A DNA stretch of 64,000 nt, from NCBI GenBank assembly GCA_019096155.1, contig JAHCVI010000003.1, forward strand, positions 124,001-188,000, written 5' to 3'. The position numbers were made by a program, and so were the translations under genes. The notes below the pieces were generated by a model. That model saw only the letters and a program-made list of their open reading frames with translations, was not told the DNA's origin and did no database searches. Every line of letters begins with the position of its first letter. The stretch's first letter is position 1. Shown piece after piece: positions 10,587 to 20,512 of this stretch. The stretch is from Staphylotrichum longicolle (Eukaryota; Ascomycota; Sordariomycetes; Sordariales; Chaetomiaceae).

Positions 10587-12462
10587 CTCGGAGACAAAGG
10601 CGCGATACTGATGGCCTTTCTGTCTTCGTTCTGTCAAGGACGGGGGGACTTGAGTCCAGAAAGCGGTTCTGTTGATGAAGAGAGCTGATGGGTGTTGATG
10701 CGTTGATGGTGGCAACAACGTCTTGGGGAAGCTGGTGTCGCACAAAGAGGGGAAAGAGGGAGCTCGAAGGGGGTGGCAGCACAACACCCTTTATTATGGC
10801 GGAAACGGGCACCGACACAGATCCTCGTCCCCCCAGACGCCTCTCCTCAGCTGCCCACAACTGGAAGGAGCTGCCTGCCGCTTTGAGGCCAGACCCAGAA
10901 ACGACCTCCTCCGCAGGGGCAGGCCCTCCAGCCTGGAGGGCTGGTGCGCCGCGCACTGCAGTTGCAGGAGCGGGGTAACCGGCGGCGGCGTATTACCCAG
11001 CGCCAATCATGGCCTGAAATGAACGTCACTCTTCAATCACACAGCTTCTCCTTGCCAGCGAATATGGTCTCCTCCCTGACTCAAATTGACATGGCACCAT
11101 GTGCAGCCCATTCGGGACGATTGATGCGAGCCCAACATCGGACTGCTGCCGTCCGTCCAATTGCAGCAGCCTGGGAGACTGCTCACTCGGTTCACGTACC
11201 CTCTTCTCGAAACCTGGATATGACATATCGTCAACTCAGTTCAAGATATGAAGTTGATATTCGAATTGATACCGGGTCGCTTCTTGGTAGCACATTAGCG
11301 TCTAAGGCAAGGGGCCGGTGGATACCTTAGCCTTGAAGCTCCACTTCCCCAGACTCCACCCCCGCGATCGAGTGGATCTGGTGGAGTGCCCAAATTCCCA
11401 AACACTGTTCTGCTGGCCTCACCGCGGAGCCGGATCCAAAGCTTAAATGGGAGATCGACGACAGTCACGGTAGGGCTTTTGACTCAATGCGCCAGATATC
11501 AATTGTACCGATGCCATATTCAGCGTTCAGTTGCACAGTGAATACCAATGCTGAGTCTTGGGAGCTCCTCGAGTGGCAAGACGGCCCGTAATCATGCACT
11601 GTCGGCTTTCCGATGGCTTTTTGGGTGTCAGATCGCCAGATTCGTGTCAGCAACGCTCGACTCGACTCCTTTCCCAACCTTAACATTTCAGAGACCGCGC
11701 GGCAGTCAACCGCTCCCTCGACGTGGATCAGCTTGAATATCCAGGAGGCAAACTCGGGGTCATTACTCCAAAAGCTACCCCGAAGAGTGGTCTCGTGAGA
11801 CCTCCTGATCAGGGAAGGCGGGCTCGTCAATTGACCCCTGCAGCTGGAAGCGATGCTGGAGGGCGGCTCAGACTTGCGCTTGGCATTCCGGTTCCGGGTC
11901 AGACTCCCCGGTGAGCTGCGTTGGTTGCCAAGAAAAGAGTGTCAGGTGGACAACGAGCATGCCAGAGGTCGAAGGTGCAAAAAATGCTCAGAACTGTTTC
12001 CATCAGTTTGCTGACTTGTCGGGCAAGGCAGCAGAGCGCGGAAGAAGAAGGACTGAGGATAAGGAGGACTGAAAGGCTTGGAAGGCGATTGCCTGCGGCT
12101 CAATGACTTTCCAATCTGCTCTCAAGAAAGGCATGTGAGCAGCACATGTGCGTTGAGACGAATTCAGGACTTGGTAAATGGATAAGGAGCCCCGATGACT
12201 GTGTCAGTTCTCCAACACCGTCGATGATTGCCTGAGAACCACAGAGAACGGGCTGAAAGTCGAAGTGTGAATTAACCCTAACCCTGTGGCGAGTTGGCTG
12301 ACTAAACTCGATAAGTGATTGTCCCCTGACCCCACCTTTTTCCGCCGGTCAAAGGCGGTCAATATTTTTTTCGGGGACCGTCGAGGCCTGCATCAACCCA
12401 GCGGAGGTTGTGCATTCGACAGACCCCTCGGCAACCCTCAAAACGACACCCGAGCTCCAAAG
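10587..12462. other. intergenic region between the small gene and rlp24
   Basis: No additional gene is supported. It should contain the promoter of the small gene at its left end and that of rlp24 at its right end, including a telomere-repeat-like box at 12271-12285. The first coding exon of rlp24 was not found here. Confidence 0.5.
12271..12285 (+). promoter_or_regulatory. telo-box-like element (two CCCTAA-type repeats) upstream of rlp24
   Basis: The sequence TTAACCCTAACCCTG contains two tandem copies of the telomere-type hexamer about 190 nt before the first recognised rlp24 exon. Telomere-repeat boxes in promoters of ribosome-biogenesis genes are known in several eukaryotes and are bound by Myb/TRF-like factors. 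A role here is inference. Confidence 0.5.
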
Positions 12463-13184
12463 TGTCGAGAACTGTTCTTTTGCGGGCGGCCCGCGTGGCC
12501 CAGCAAGGGTATTACCTTTATGAGAAATGACGGTTCGCCTTTCTTGCCCCCCTCCTCTCTCCCAAGACATACTGACCGTCCCTCTCCGCTCCAGGCAAAT
12601 CGTTCCGCTTCTGCCGCTCAAAATGCCACAAGAACTTCAAGATGAAGCGCAACCCGCGCAAGCTCAAGTGGACCAAGGCATACCGCAAGAACGCGGGCAA
12701 GGAGATGGTGGTCGACAGCACGCTGCAGTTCGCGGCGCGGCGCAACGTGCCCGTGCGCTACGACCGCGAGCTCTTCGCCAAGACGCTCAAGGCCATGGAG
12801 CGCATCTCCGAGATTCGCTCCCGCCGCGAGCGCATCTTCTACAAGAAGCGCATGGCCGGCAAGCGCGCCCGCGCCGTCGCCGCCGCCCGCAAGCTCGTCG
12901 CCGAGAACGAGCACCTGTTGCCCCGCCTGCGCGGCAGCGAGAAGAGGCGCCTGGCCGAGCTGGCCGCCGAGCGGGGCGTGGATGTCGAGGAGCTTGAGGC
13001 CGAGGAGCTGGCCGTCCTGCGCGGCAGCAAGAAGACCAAGGCGTTTGGCGGCGAGGTGCGCAGGCTCCGTGTGCGGACGGACGGCGGTGTCGAGGAGATT
13101 ACGGAGTCGGTGGGCGGTCTCATGGGCGAGGATGTGGACGACGACGACGAGGACGACGAGGACGACGAGATGGATACCGACTGA
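12463..13184 (+). CDS. RLP24: ribosome biogenesis protein Rlp24 (eL24-like), 5' end unresolved
   Basis: Rlp24 binds pre-60S particles in the nucleolus, recruits the AAA-ATPase Drg1/Afg2 in the cytoplasm and is later replaced by eL24. The exon 12595-13184 encodes GKSFRFCRSKCHKNFK followed by MKRNPRKLKWTKAYRKNAGKE and ends in a run of Asp/Glu. Upstream, an exon ending at 12532 encodes GRPAWPSKGITFMRNDG; the 62-nt intron 12533-12594 has a CTGAC branch and TCCAG acceptor. Before that the zinc-finger start is broken: GTC GAG AAC TGT (VENC) is in one frame and TTT TGC GGG (FCG) in another, as if one T were missing from the T-run at 12477-12481. No ATG occurs between 12290 and 12470, so a short first exon must lie further upstream, with AAAG at 12459-12462 a possible acceptor. 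Family is certain; start is not. Confidence 0.85.
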
Positions 13185-13854
13185 AGAGTTCACTCCAGGT
13201 CATGAAGATCTTGGTCCTGTTTACAGCGCTCCCCCTGGGCGTGGAGCTCGGCACGCGTTGTTTGCGGCGCACATCCCACGGAAAACAAAAGGAAGGGCGT
13301 GTAGCAACCATGACCCAGCGCCATCTACCATCTTCAGCACGAGCAAAGGCCCGACGGTCTTGAGTGCTGCGGCGCTGCCTCGGTCTGGATGCAGTTCCCT
13401 GTGCCTTAACATGCGAAACTATAGACACAACGGTTGGGAAATCGGCGAATCGGCGTTAATTGGAGGGGAAGTTGTCACATATCACGGGCATGTGGTTAGC
13501 TAGTACCCGGAGATTTCTGGGCCTTGAGACTGCGGGTGGGCAAAAATATATCGCTTGGTTAATCTAAGATTGCCGTTGTGGCCCAGAAGCCTTTTGGGCC
13601 TCTATGAAGCGTCGCCAAGTTCGAAGCGCCTTCTGACACGCGAAACTCTGTCCCGCCTCGACTCACACCGGTTTGAGAGGGAAAGCATCCAGAAACCGGC
13701 GGTTATGAAGTACATATTATTAGATTGATTTCATATAACGCTGATGCAAACGCACCCACCCTCTCTTTCTACTTGAACACGAAGGCAGACCTCAGCGTCA
13801 TTGGTATCCCCATGCGCGACCCCTACCGCCTTTCCCACACCCTTATCGTCCCGC
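13185..13854. other. convergent intergenic region (rlp24 / ypt6 3' flanks)
   Basis: Both neighbours end into this region. I see no gene or notable repeat. Confidence 0.5.
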
Positions 13855-14735
13855 CTAGCACGCGCACCCCTCCTGCTGCGCCGGGGCGGCAGGCGTCTTG
13901 ACGTCAATCATCTGGCTGGACGCCTGGGCGGCAGCATCGGTGCCCTCCATCCCCGGCAGGGCCTGGGCTATCCTCTTGAAGAGCGTCTTGACGTTGTGGC
14001 CGAGCTTGGCGCTCGTCTCGACGAACATGAGGTTGTTCCGCTTCGCCTCCTCCTCGCCCTGCTGCGTCGTCACCTCGCGCTTGTCGTTGAGGTCCGTCTT
14101 GTTGCCCACCAGCACGATGATGACGTCGTTCCCCCGCTCGGCGCGCACGTCGTCGATCCATTTCCTTGTGTTTTGGAAGCTCTTCGCGTCTGGGTAGGGG
14201 TTGTCGGGTTAGCGTGCTAAATCGTCAGGGGTGAAGCGGGAGGTGGTGCTCACTTGAAATGTCGTAGACCACCACCGCCACGCTCGAGTCCCGGATGTAG
14301 GACGGGATCAAGCTCCTGAACCGCTCCTGGCCAGCCGTGTCCCAAAGCTGTAACCGCACCGTCCTGTCTTCGAGGTACATGGTCTGTCGGCCCTGGTCAG
14401 CGTCTGCCGCCGGGCCCCTTTGACGTGGGCATTCAGGGGCTTGCCTTGGAGAGGAAGTCGATGCCGATGGTGGCTTGGTACATGTTGTCGAACGAGTCGT
14501 ACATGAAGCGTGTAATGAGCGATGTCTTGCCAACTGTTGTCCATGCATGTTTAGCAAACATCGTCCGTAGTTGCCTATCGGCTCGGGCGGAGTCGCATAC
14601 CGCTCTGCTCCCCGAGAAAGACAAGCCTGCGCCCAAGGTCAGCAAGGCATCCCAGCCGTAGCTTCGTGAGATTATGCCGTACTTGAACTTCTTCAACGGG
14701 TTGTTGTACGACCCGCCAGCTCCTGCTTGCGCCAT
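13855..14735 (-). CDS. YPT6: Rab6-type small GTPase Ypt6
   Basis: Rab GTPase of the Golgi that controls endosome-to-Golgi and intra-Golgi retrograde traffic. Five exons: 14735-14683, 14626-14601, 14533-14445, 14383-14254 and 14189-13855, giving 210 residues. The spliced protein has the P-loop GEQSVGKTS, the Rab6-diagnostic switch region YQATIGIDFLSKTMYLED, switch II WDTAGQERFRSLIP, NKTD and ETSAK, and ends in Cys-Ala-Cys, a double-geranylgeranylation signal. Intron 3 (14384-14444) uses a GC donor (AAG|GCAAGC) with a GACAG acceptor; no GT donor lies at the junction required by FLSK-TMYL. Exon 2 is only 26 nt. The gene is divergent from nop53 with about 570 nt between the starts, and a GGT microsatellite lies directly before its ATG. 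Confidence 0.96.
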
Positions 14736-15301
14736 GGTGTGGTGGTGGTGGTGGTGGACTTGAGGTAGGGACTGTGTTGGGTGCTGTTCTCGGGGATGCG
14801 CAAGAGGGGTTCCGCGGCAGAGTGGCGAGGAAACGGTTTATGGAATCACTTCCGTTGTGGTTATGCGGGCTGTGCTTTTGTTGAGGATAATAGACTTGTT
14901 GAAGAAGACAGCTAGGTATTCTCCTGCACAAGACAGCGCAAAGTATTCTCGAGAACGGCTCCTTGTGACGGAATCGATCGGCGTCGGCGATGGCCCTTGG
15001 CACCTGTCAAGCCTTCCGCCTGACCCCCAGGGCCCGGGAAAAGGGGCGTGCTGGCGTTGCAGGTCTTGGCACCTCGTCATCCCTGCCAGCTGCCAGGAAG
15101 CCATGCCACTGCCGCTGTGTTTGTTCAACGTGGTCTGTGCAGGCGGTCTTATCGCTCGGCTTATCGGTCCCTGGTTCTCTGAAATTTTGAAGAGCGACCC
15201 CACCGTTGGTTGCCCAGCACGCAGAGACCTCTTCGGCCACCTGCAAGGAACACTCGAGGAACAACAAGACAGTGCGCCCTCTCTGCTCACAACCCGCCAT
15301 T
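14736..15301. promoter_or_regulatory. divergent promoter region of ypt6 and nop53
   Basis: Start-to-start intergenic region of about 570 nt. A (GGT)n microsatellite at 14737-14757 lies in the ypt6 leader. No other clear motif is visible. Confidence 0.45.
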
Positions 15302-16667
15302 ATGCCCGTTTTAAGGCCCTTGTCGGGCAACCCGAATGCCCCCCAGCAACACAAGCAACCTTCCAGGAAAGGCAAGAAGGCGTGGCGCAAGAATGTCGAC
15401 ATCTCCGAGGTCCAGCAGGGCCTCGAGGAGCTTAACGACCAGATAATCAACGGGTACGCTTGGTTGTGACACGGCATGGAGACAGTTGACTGACAGTTCT
15501 TGCAGAGGAGTCATCGCGGAGAAAGAATCATCCGAGCTCTTTACCCTCGATGTGGCCGGCGACGCCGAGCTTACGAAGCGCTTTTCGAAGCATGTCAAGA
15601 AGGGCCTCAAGGCAGACGAGATCATCGCGCAGCGGTCGGCAGTGCCGGCTGTGTCGCTCCGCAAGCGGCCCGGCGACAAGACCACCGACGGCATCCTCCC
15701 GGTCAAGCGGCAGCGCACCACGTACGTCACACACAAGGAGCTCACGCGGATAAAGAAGGTCGCCGATGGGCACCACGATCAGACCGTCGCCGTGGTGGAT
15801 GCCGAGTACGATGTCTGGGCCGAGCCCAAGGAGGAGCCGAAGTCAGAGGAGGAGGCCACGTTCGTCCGCAAGACCGAGAAGGTCAAGAAGCCCAAGACAC
15901 TGGGGCAGCAGCCCATCTCGCTGGCAGCCAGCGGCAAGGCTATCCCTGCGGTACCCAAGCCCAAGGGCGGCCACAGCTACAACCCGGCCTTCACCGACTA
16001 TCAGGACAGGCTGATCGAGGAGAGCGAAAAGGCGGTGGAGGCGGAGCGCAAGCGGCTCGAGGAGCTCGAGGCGGAGCGGATTAAGATGGAGGCGGCTGCA
16101 CGGTCCGCAGCAGAAGCAGAGGCGGCGGAAGCACGGGCAGACCTCTCCGAGTGGGAGGACGACTCGGCGTGGGAGGGGTTTGAGAGCGCGGGCGAAGAGC
16201 TGAGCGTCAAGGTGAAGCGGCCACGGCGGAAGACACAGGCCGAGCGGAACAGGATTAACCGCCGGAAGGAGGAGGAGCGGAAAGCAAAGCACGAAGCGGC
16301 CATGAAGCGGAAGAGGGCACAAGAGGAGCGCATCAAGCAGATCGCGCTCGAGGTGGCCGAGAAGGAGCGTCAGATGGCGCTGGAGAAGGTCGAGATGAGC
16401 GATGCCAGCGAAAGAGGTGATGACCTGGAGCTGCGGCGGAGGCAATTGGGCAAGTTCAAGCTCCCGGAAAAGGATCTGGAGCTAGTGCTGCCCGACGAGC
16501 TGCAAGACTCGCTCAGGCTGCTCAAGCCCGAGGGCAACCTCCTCAAGGACCGGTACCGCAGCATGCTGGTCCGGGGCAAGTTGGAGAGCCGGAGGAAGAT
16601 TCCGTTCCGGAAACAGGCCAAGACCAAGGTTACGGAGAAGTGGACGTACAAGGATTTCTCGATTTAA
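15302..16667 (+). CDS. NOP53: ribosome biogenesis protein Nop53
   Basis: Nucleolar 60S-assembly factor that recruits the exosome-linked helicase Mtr4 for ITS2/7S pre-rRNA processing. Exons 15302-15453 and 15506-16667 (52-nt intron, donor GTACGC, acceptor TTGCAG) give 437 residues. The N-terminus has the family motif SRKGKKAWRKN, followed by a conserved EELNDQIINGGVIAEK. The middle is charged with long coiled-coil-like Glu/Arg/Lys runs, and the C-terminus has LPDELQDSLRLLKPEGNLLKDR and a basic tail, all typical of Nop53. The ATG at 15302 was chosen because the family begins just before this motif; the in-frame stretch upstream is leader. It may be co-expressed with rlp24 nearby, which acts on the same particle. 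Confidence 0.93.
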
Positions 16668-17146
16668 GGGATGGGCCAGGCGTTGGGAACGAAATACATC
16701 TGGTGGCTGCAGTCGCGGCCCTCTTTTTCCAGTCAGATTCAGTCAGAGAACCTTCTGTTGCCGATGATTGATTATGATGGTACTTGTGACATGACTAAAC
16801 GAACTTGCCATTAAGCAAGCTGAACGCCGGCGACACTAGTCCTGAATCCTGTTCAAGTGCCCGGATTGATCAGAACAAAGGGGATGTCACCATGACATCC
16901 ATAGATATTTTCAGGCCCGATCGTCTTTCGTTGTTGTTTTTTCAAGTGTACACAGTAATCCAGCGTTTCCTTGAAAAGGATTTCAGGGGCACATAACAAC
17001 TTGACTCAATCGAGTCCGTTTTGATTATTTATGCTGCCAGTGCGTGCTGAGTGTTCTCTGAAAGTCACAACCACCTACCTAGTTAGATCAGGCCTGAGGC
17101 GAATATTGTCCATTTATTCATGTTCCACTGCAATATACAACTAAGT
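16668..17146. other. convergent intergenic region
   Basis: 3' flanks of nop53 and of the minus-strand gene at 17147; nothing else is visible. Confidence 0.5.
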
Positions 17147-18027
17147 CTATGCATAGCTCAAATAACAGCCAATTTCCTCTTCGGGATCGATATAATAGAT
17201 GCGATACCACACGTTAATCTCTTCCTGAAGGACCCCATATAAGGACATGAGGTCATCGACCCTGACCCGCTTTCTGTGGTCCCTCAAACTCTCGTCGTCC
17301 AACTCCCCGTTGTCAATCCCGGAGTCGTAAGACTGCCCTGTGAGCAGCTCCTTCTCCCATATCAAGACATTCTCCGCCCGTACCACGGTGCAGAAATACC
17401 CGCCCGGAGCCAGCCTCTTCTCGTCATCCACCACGCTTTCCAGACTCTCTTCGTCTACGTGCAGAAAGTATGTGTATCGAGGAGAATAATGCCATTCGGC
17501 GTTGAACCGGCTCCCCCGCATCTCCTGCAACCCCTTCCCTAAGTTCCCTTTGGTAACCCACTCGTCAAATATCCGGCTCGTCTGCAGAATATCGGCGCCA
17601 TCGAGCATCTCGGCGTCCTCAATGACCGTCCAGGCCATCGTCTCGTGGAGGTTTCGAGTCGGGCCCGTTTCGTACTGAAAGTACTCCTGGGCGAGCTCCC
17701 TGAGGTGAGCGAGGAACTTGTCCCATTTCTCCTCGGAGGCGTAGGTGCAGCGGAAGATGACGAAGCCCCAATGCGCGATCTGGTATTTGTCGAGGGCTGC
17801 CAGGATCTGGCTGGCCTCGTACTTGGGCCAGGGAGGCTCTCTGAGCTGGCAGGCCAAGAATCGCTGGTCGTCTAGGAAAAGGGAAGGCTGTTGAGGATGC
17901 TGCACTGTGGCCAAGTCACCTTAGTCGCAGGAATGCTAGTAATCGTGGGGGCGGAAGCAACTATTGGGAGCCGTCCGCAGGTGGCCGGAAGGGCGACGGC
18001 CCACAACAAGTGATGAATGAGGCGCAT
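17147..18027 (-). CDS. uncharacterised fungal protein, about 270 aa; first exon tentative
   Basis: The long exon (17899-17147) encodes a soluble acidic protein with conserved-looking blocks PPWPKYEASQILAALDKY, AHWGFVIFRCTY, WDKFLAHL, HYSPRYTYFLHVDEESL and WYRIYYIDPEEE. It resembles fungal families that often occur in many paralogs and have no assigned function; I name none. The open frame has no ATG before residue 90, so the start must be in an upstream exon. A candidate is ATG at 18027 with exon 18027-17962 (MRLIHHLLWAVALP, hydrophobic) and an intron 17961-17900 ending in GTGCAG, which restores the frame. Its donor GTTGCT is weak, so this exon is a guess. The gene is divergent from the transporter gene. 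Confidence 0.6.
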
Positions 18028-18487
18028 CAGGTCGGTTTGGCGGTCTTTCTCTCATTCAGCCTCAATTTCTTCTTTTTTTTTAGTGCTCTCTGTGTCTGTG
18101 TTGGTTATCCTAACCAACCCAAGTGCCAAGACCAAAAGGACCCAACTTTCCATCGACCTAACCCAACTTCACTCAGGAACGTCTGCAAGCTGACAACTTC
18201 AAGACAAGCACAGTTGTGTCTCGTAACCCAGGTAACATTACCGTACCTGCGTGAGAACAGCAACCTTTGTGAAGTCTTCATGTTCTTACGACAGCCTCTT
18301 ACTCAGATTCACGCGTGCCTCGGACAGCAAATGAGGGGCTGTTCTCGGTCTGGATCATGAAATTCCTCTCACCAGTCAAGCGCAGGCCGCAAAGGGGTTG
18401 TGCAGCAGCATCGGCGTCTGCACCCCGCTCCTAGCTCTTTGAGGCCTACCATGACATGAGCTTATAACGCCAAACACATTTCGGTGG
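18028..18487. promoter_or_regulatory. promoter region between the uncharacterised gene and the MATE gene
   Basis: Contains an 8-bp inverted repeat, GTTGGTTA-TCC-TAACCAAC, at 18100-18118, about 370 nt upstream of the transporter start, and a T-run at 18072-18081. No coding potential is supported. Confidence 0.45.
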
Positions 18488-20074
18488 ATGCCGCCCATCA
18501 TGTCTCCGACTCTGCAACCTTCAGGGCCTCCCCATCCCTACACCATGCTGCCCCAAGAGGAAGAGGTCGCCGCGGACTCGCGCTCCCCAGAGCATTCTGG
18601 CGACACTAACCATGATATCCCTAAACAAACACTCCGTGCCAACTACCCCGGAGCCCTGCTCTTCAACGTCGCCGCCTTTGCCCTGCCGGCTCTCGTCGGC
18701 ACCCTCTCCAAGCTCTGGGTGGCATCCATCGATTCGTCGCTCGTCGCCACGACAGACGTCTACACCTACATCGGAGTCATCGCCGAGGTCCTCAACGAGG
18801 GTCTCCCGCGCGCAGCCTGGAACGTCATTGGCGACAAGTCGTCTCGCTCCCTCCCTCAGCGACTGGCTCTGACCCACACGCTCATCCTGTTCCAGTCCGT
18901 CCTCGGACTGATCATGAGCCTCGCCATCCTCGGCGGGCGGGGCACCCTTGCCGGCGCCTTTGTCCCTGGGGAGGTACGAGATGTGAGCGTGACCTATGTC
19001 CGGATCAGCGCCTTCTCCGCGCTCAGCTCGGCGGTGGAAACGGCCGTGGCGGCGGCCACTCGGGCTCTCGACCAGCCCGACGTCCCGCTCGTCATAAGCA
19101 CGGTCAAGTGCGCAGCGAATATAGTGCTGGACATGCTGCTCATCTCGCGGTTCCACGTGGGCACCCACCAGCCCAGCATCACCATGCAGGCGGGCATCCA
19201 GCTGGCGTGCAATATGTCTGCTGCGCTGGCGGGGCTGGGGTATTTCCTGTCGGCGACCACGCTCAGACACCATCGCCGTCGCTGCAGAGACAGAGAGGAC
19301 ACCACCGCCGACACCCACAGCAAAACAACCCCTTCCCTCCAATCCCTCCTCGTCCTCCTCCGCCCGGGCCTCCTCACCCTCTCCGAATCCGCCCTCCGAA
19401 ACGCCCTCTACCTCTGGCTCGTCAGCAACATTGTCTCTATGGGCCCGACCTACGCCACCGCGTGGGGCGTCTTCAACACCATCCGTTGGGGCCTGGTCAT
19501 GGTGCCCGTGCAGGCGCTGGAGGCGACGTCGCTCGCTTTTGTCGGGCACGCGTGGGGCGCGTGGCGGCGCGCGATCGGGACAGACAATCGCAGGCCAGGC
19601 CGGACACCCCTCAAAACGGTCCTGGGGATCGTCAGGCCGGCGCTGGTTTCCGTCGGCCTGGCGTTGGCGGTGGAGATCCCGCTGGCCGTCTTCCTGTCGG
19701 TCTGGGGCGCGCGGCCGTTTGCGCGGTACCTGGGGGGCTCTGACGAGGTGGCCGACGTGACGGCGTACATGTGGCGGAGCATCGACTGGTGCTATGTGTT
19801 TTATGCCGCGTCGACGCAGCTGGCGGCGGTGCTGCTGGCGACGCGGCCCAAGTGGTATCTGTACCAGAGCCTGACGAGCAACCTGCTGTATGTCCTGCCG
19901 TGGGCGGTGGTGTGTCAGGTCAAGGAGCTGGATGCTGGGAGCGCGTGGACGTACCACAGCTTGGTGTTTGGGGGCAGTTTGGTGTTTAGCTTCGTGGATG
20001 TGCTTGTGGTGGACGCGGTGTGGGTGTGGACGTTGGTGACGGGGAGGGCGAGACTCGAGGTGTTTCGGGAGTGA
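18488..20074 (+). CDS. MATE-type (multi antimicrobial extrusion) membrane transporter
   Basis: Single exon of 528 codons. After a polar, Pro-rich N-terminus (about 1-50) there are about twelve hydrophobic segments in two halves, starting LLFNVAAFALPALVGTLSKLW and then GVIAEVLNEGLPRAAW, a pattern of fungal MatE-domain proteins related to the MATE/MOP flippase superfamily. A Ser/Thr/His-rich loop of about 25 residues (from about 258) divides the halves. Substrate is unknown: such proteins export cationic compounds with proton or sodium gradients, but no residue visible here fixes specificity. The start could also be the second Met, four codons later. An inverted repeat in the promoter suggests regulation by a dimeric factor. 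No biosynthetic cluster surrounds it. Confidence 0.75.
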   Translation: MPPIMSPTLQPSGPPHPYTMLPQEEEVAADSRSPEHSGDTNHDIPKQTLRANYPGALLFNVAAFALPALVGTLSKLWVASIDSSLVATTDVYTYIGVIAEVLNEGLPRAAWNVIGDKSSRSLPQRLALTHTLILFQSVLGLIMSLAILGGRGTLAGAFVPGEVRDVSVTYVRISAFSALSSAVETAVAAATRALDQPDVPLVISTVKCAANIVLDMLLISRFHVGTHQPSITMQAGIQLACNMSAALAGLGYFLSATTLRHHRRRCRDREDTTADTHSKTTPSLQSLLVLLRPGLLTLSESALRNALYLWLVSNIVSMGPTYATAWGVFNTIRWGLVMVPVQALEATSLAFVGHAWGAWRRAIGTDNRRPGRTPLKTVLGIVRPALVSVGLALAVEIPLAVFLSVWGARPFARYLGGSDEVADVTAYMWRSIDWCYVFYAASTQLAAVLLATRPKWYLYQSLTSNLLYVLPWAVVCQVKELDAGSAWTYHSLVFGGSLVFSFVDVLVVDAVWVWTLVTGRARLEVFRE

Positions 20075-20281
20075 CCGCATTTAGAGTTGTTGAGGGAATC
20101 TAAGATTTAGCAACAAATTGCAAAAGAAGAAGGAAACAAAAAAAAAAAAAATTGAGTGGTCATCACTGTTTGACCCATGACGCGCACCGGAGGGTAGGTG
20201 TTACTATCCCCCTCCGACATAGGTTACTCTAGGGCGAGCAACACAGGTAGGAGCATATGGCGTACTTTCCAGCATCCTTCC
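20075..20281. other. 3' flank of the transporter gene
   Basis: Contains an A-run of 13 at about 20138-20150. No gene is seen. Confidence 0.5.
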
Positions 20282-20400
20282 TTTTTTTCAATGCCCCAGG
20301 CCGACTCGAACCAGCAACCTCTAAGATTCTTTTAGAGCGTGATACTGTGTGGGAGACCAGCCCGCCACCGCAGCAAGATACCACTACACTAAACTCACGC
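20282..20400 (-). mobile_element. tRNA-like element, probably a tRNA-derived SINE copy or degenerate tRNA
   Basis: Read on the minus strand it starts GCGTGAGTTTAGTGTAGTGG, matching a pol III A box of the Gly/Asp/Glu tRNA kind. About 77 nt later it has GGTTCGAGTCG, one base off the B-box consensus. Between them lies a perfect 6-bp stem with a 7-nt loop (CTCTAA...TTAGAG). After the B box it runs to GGGGCATTGAAAAAAAGG. The A-B spacing is longer than in an ordinary tRNA, the T and acceptor stems do not pair well, and the sense strand ends in an A-run rather than a T terminator. This fits a tRNA-derived SINE better than a working tRNA. No target-site duplication is obvious, and I saw only this copy. 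Confidence 0.4.
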
Positions 20401-20414
20401 GCCCGTGTAGTGGT
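20380..20414. repeat. 10-bp inverted repeat overlapping the tRNA-like element
   Basis: ACCACTACAC (20380-20389) and GTGTAGTGGT (20405-20414) are perfect inverted copies with a 15-nt loop. One arm is the A box of the tRNA-like element; the other lies just outside its 5' end. Confidence 0.7.
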
Positions 20415-20512
20415 TCCGACTGCGCTGGTTCGGTGACAGGATGATTCCCTAAGCAGTTTATATAAGGTACCTTCCTTCCTGCCCACAACAACTCTCCCCC
20501 ATCCCAGTTCCC

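Noticed and set aside
12145..12160. ATGTGCGTTGAGACG as the missing rlp24 start (MCVET)
   Set aside because: It resembles the family N-terminus but is not followed by the zinc finger in frame and would need an intron of about 300 nt with no clear donor.
18521..20080. 519-codon minus-strand frame
   Set aside because: Antisense shadow of the MATE transporter; His/Arg/Gln-rich with no recognisable domain.
20282..20400. A functional tRNA gene on the minus strand
   Set aside because: Boxes are present but the A-B distance is too long, the T stem has mismatches, the acceptor strands do not pair and no T terminator follows.
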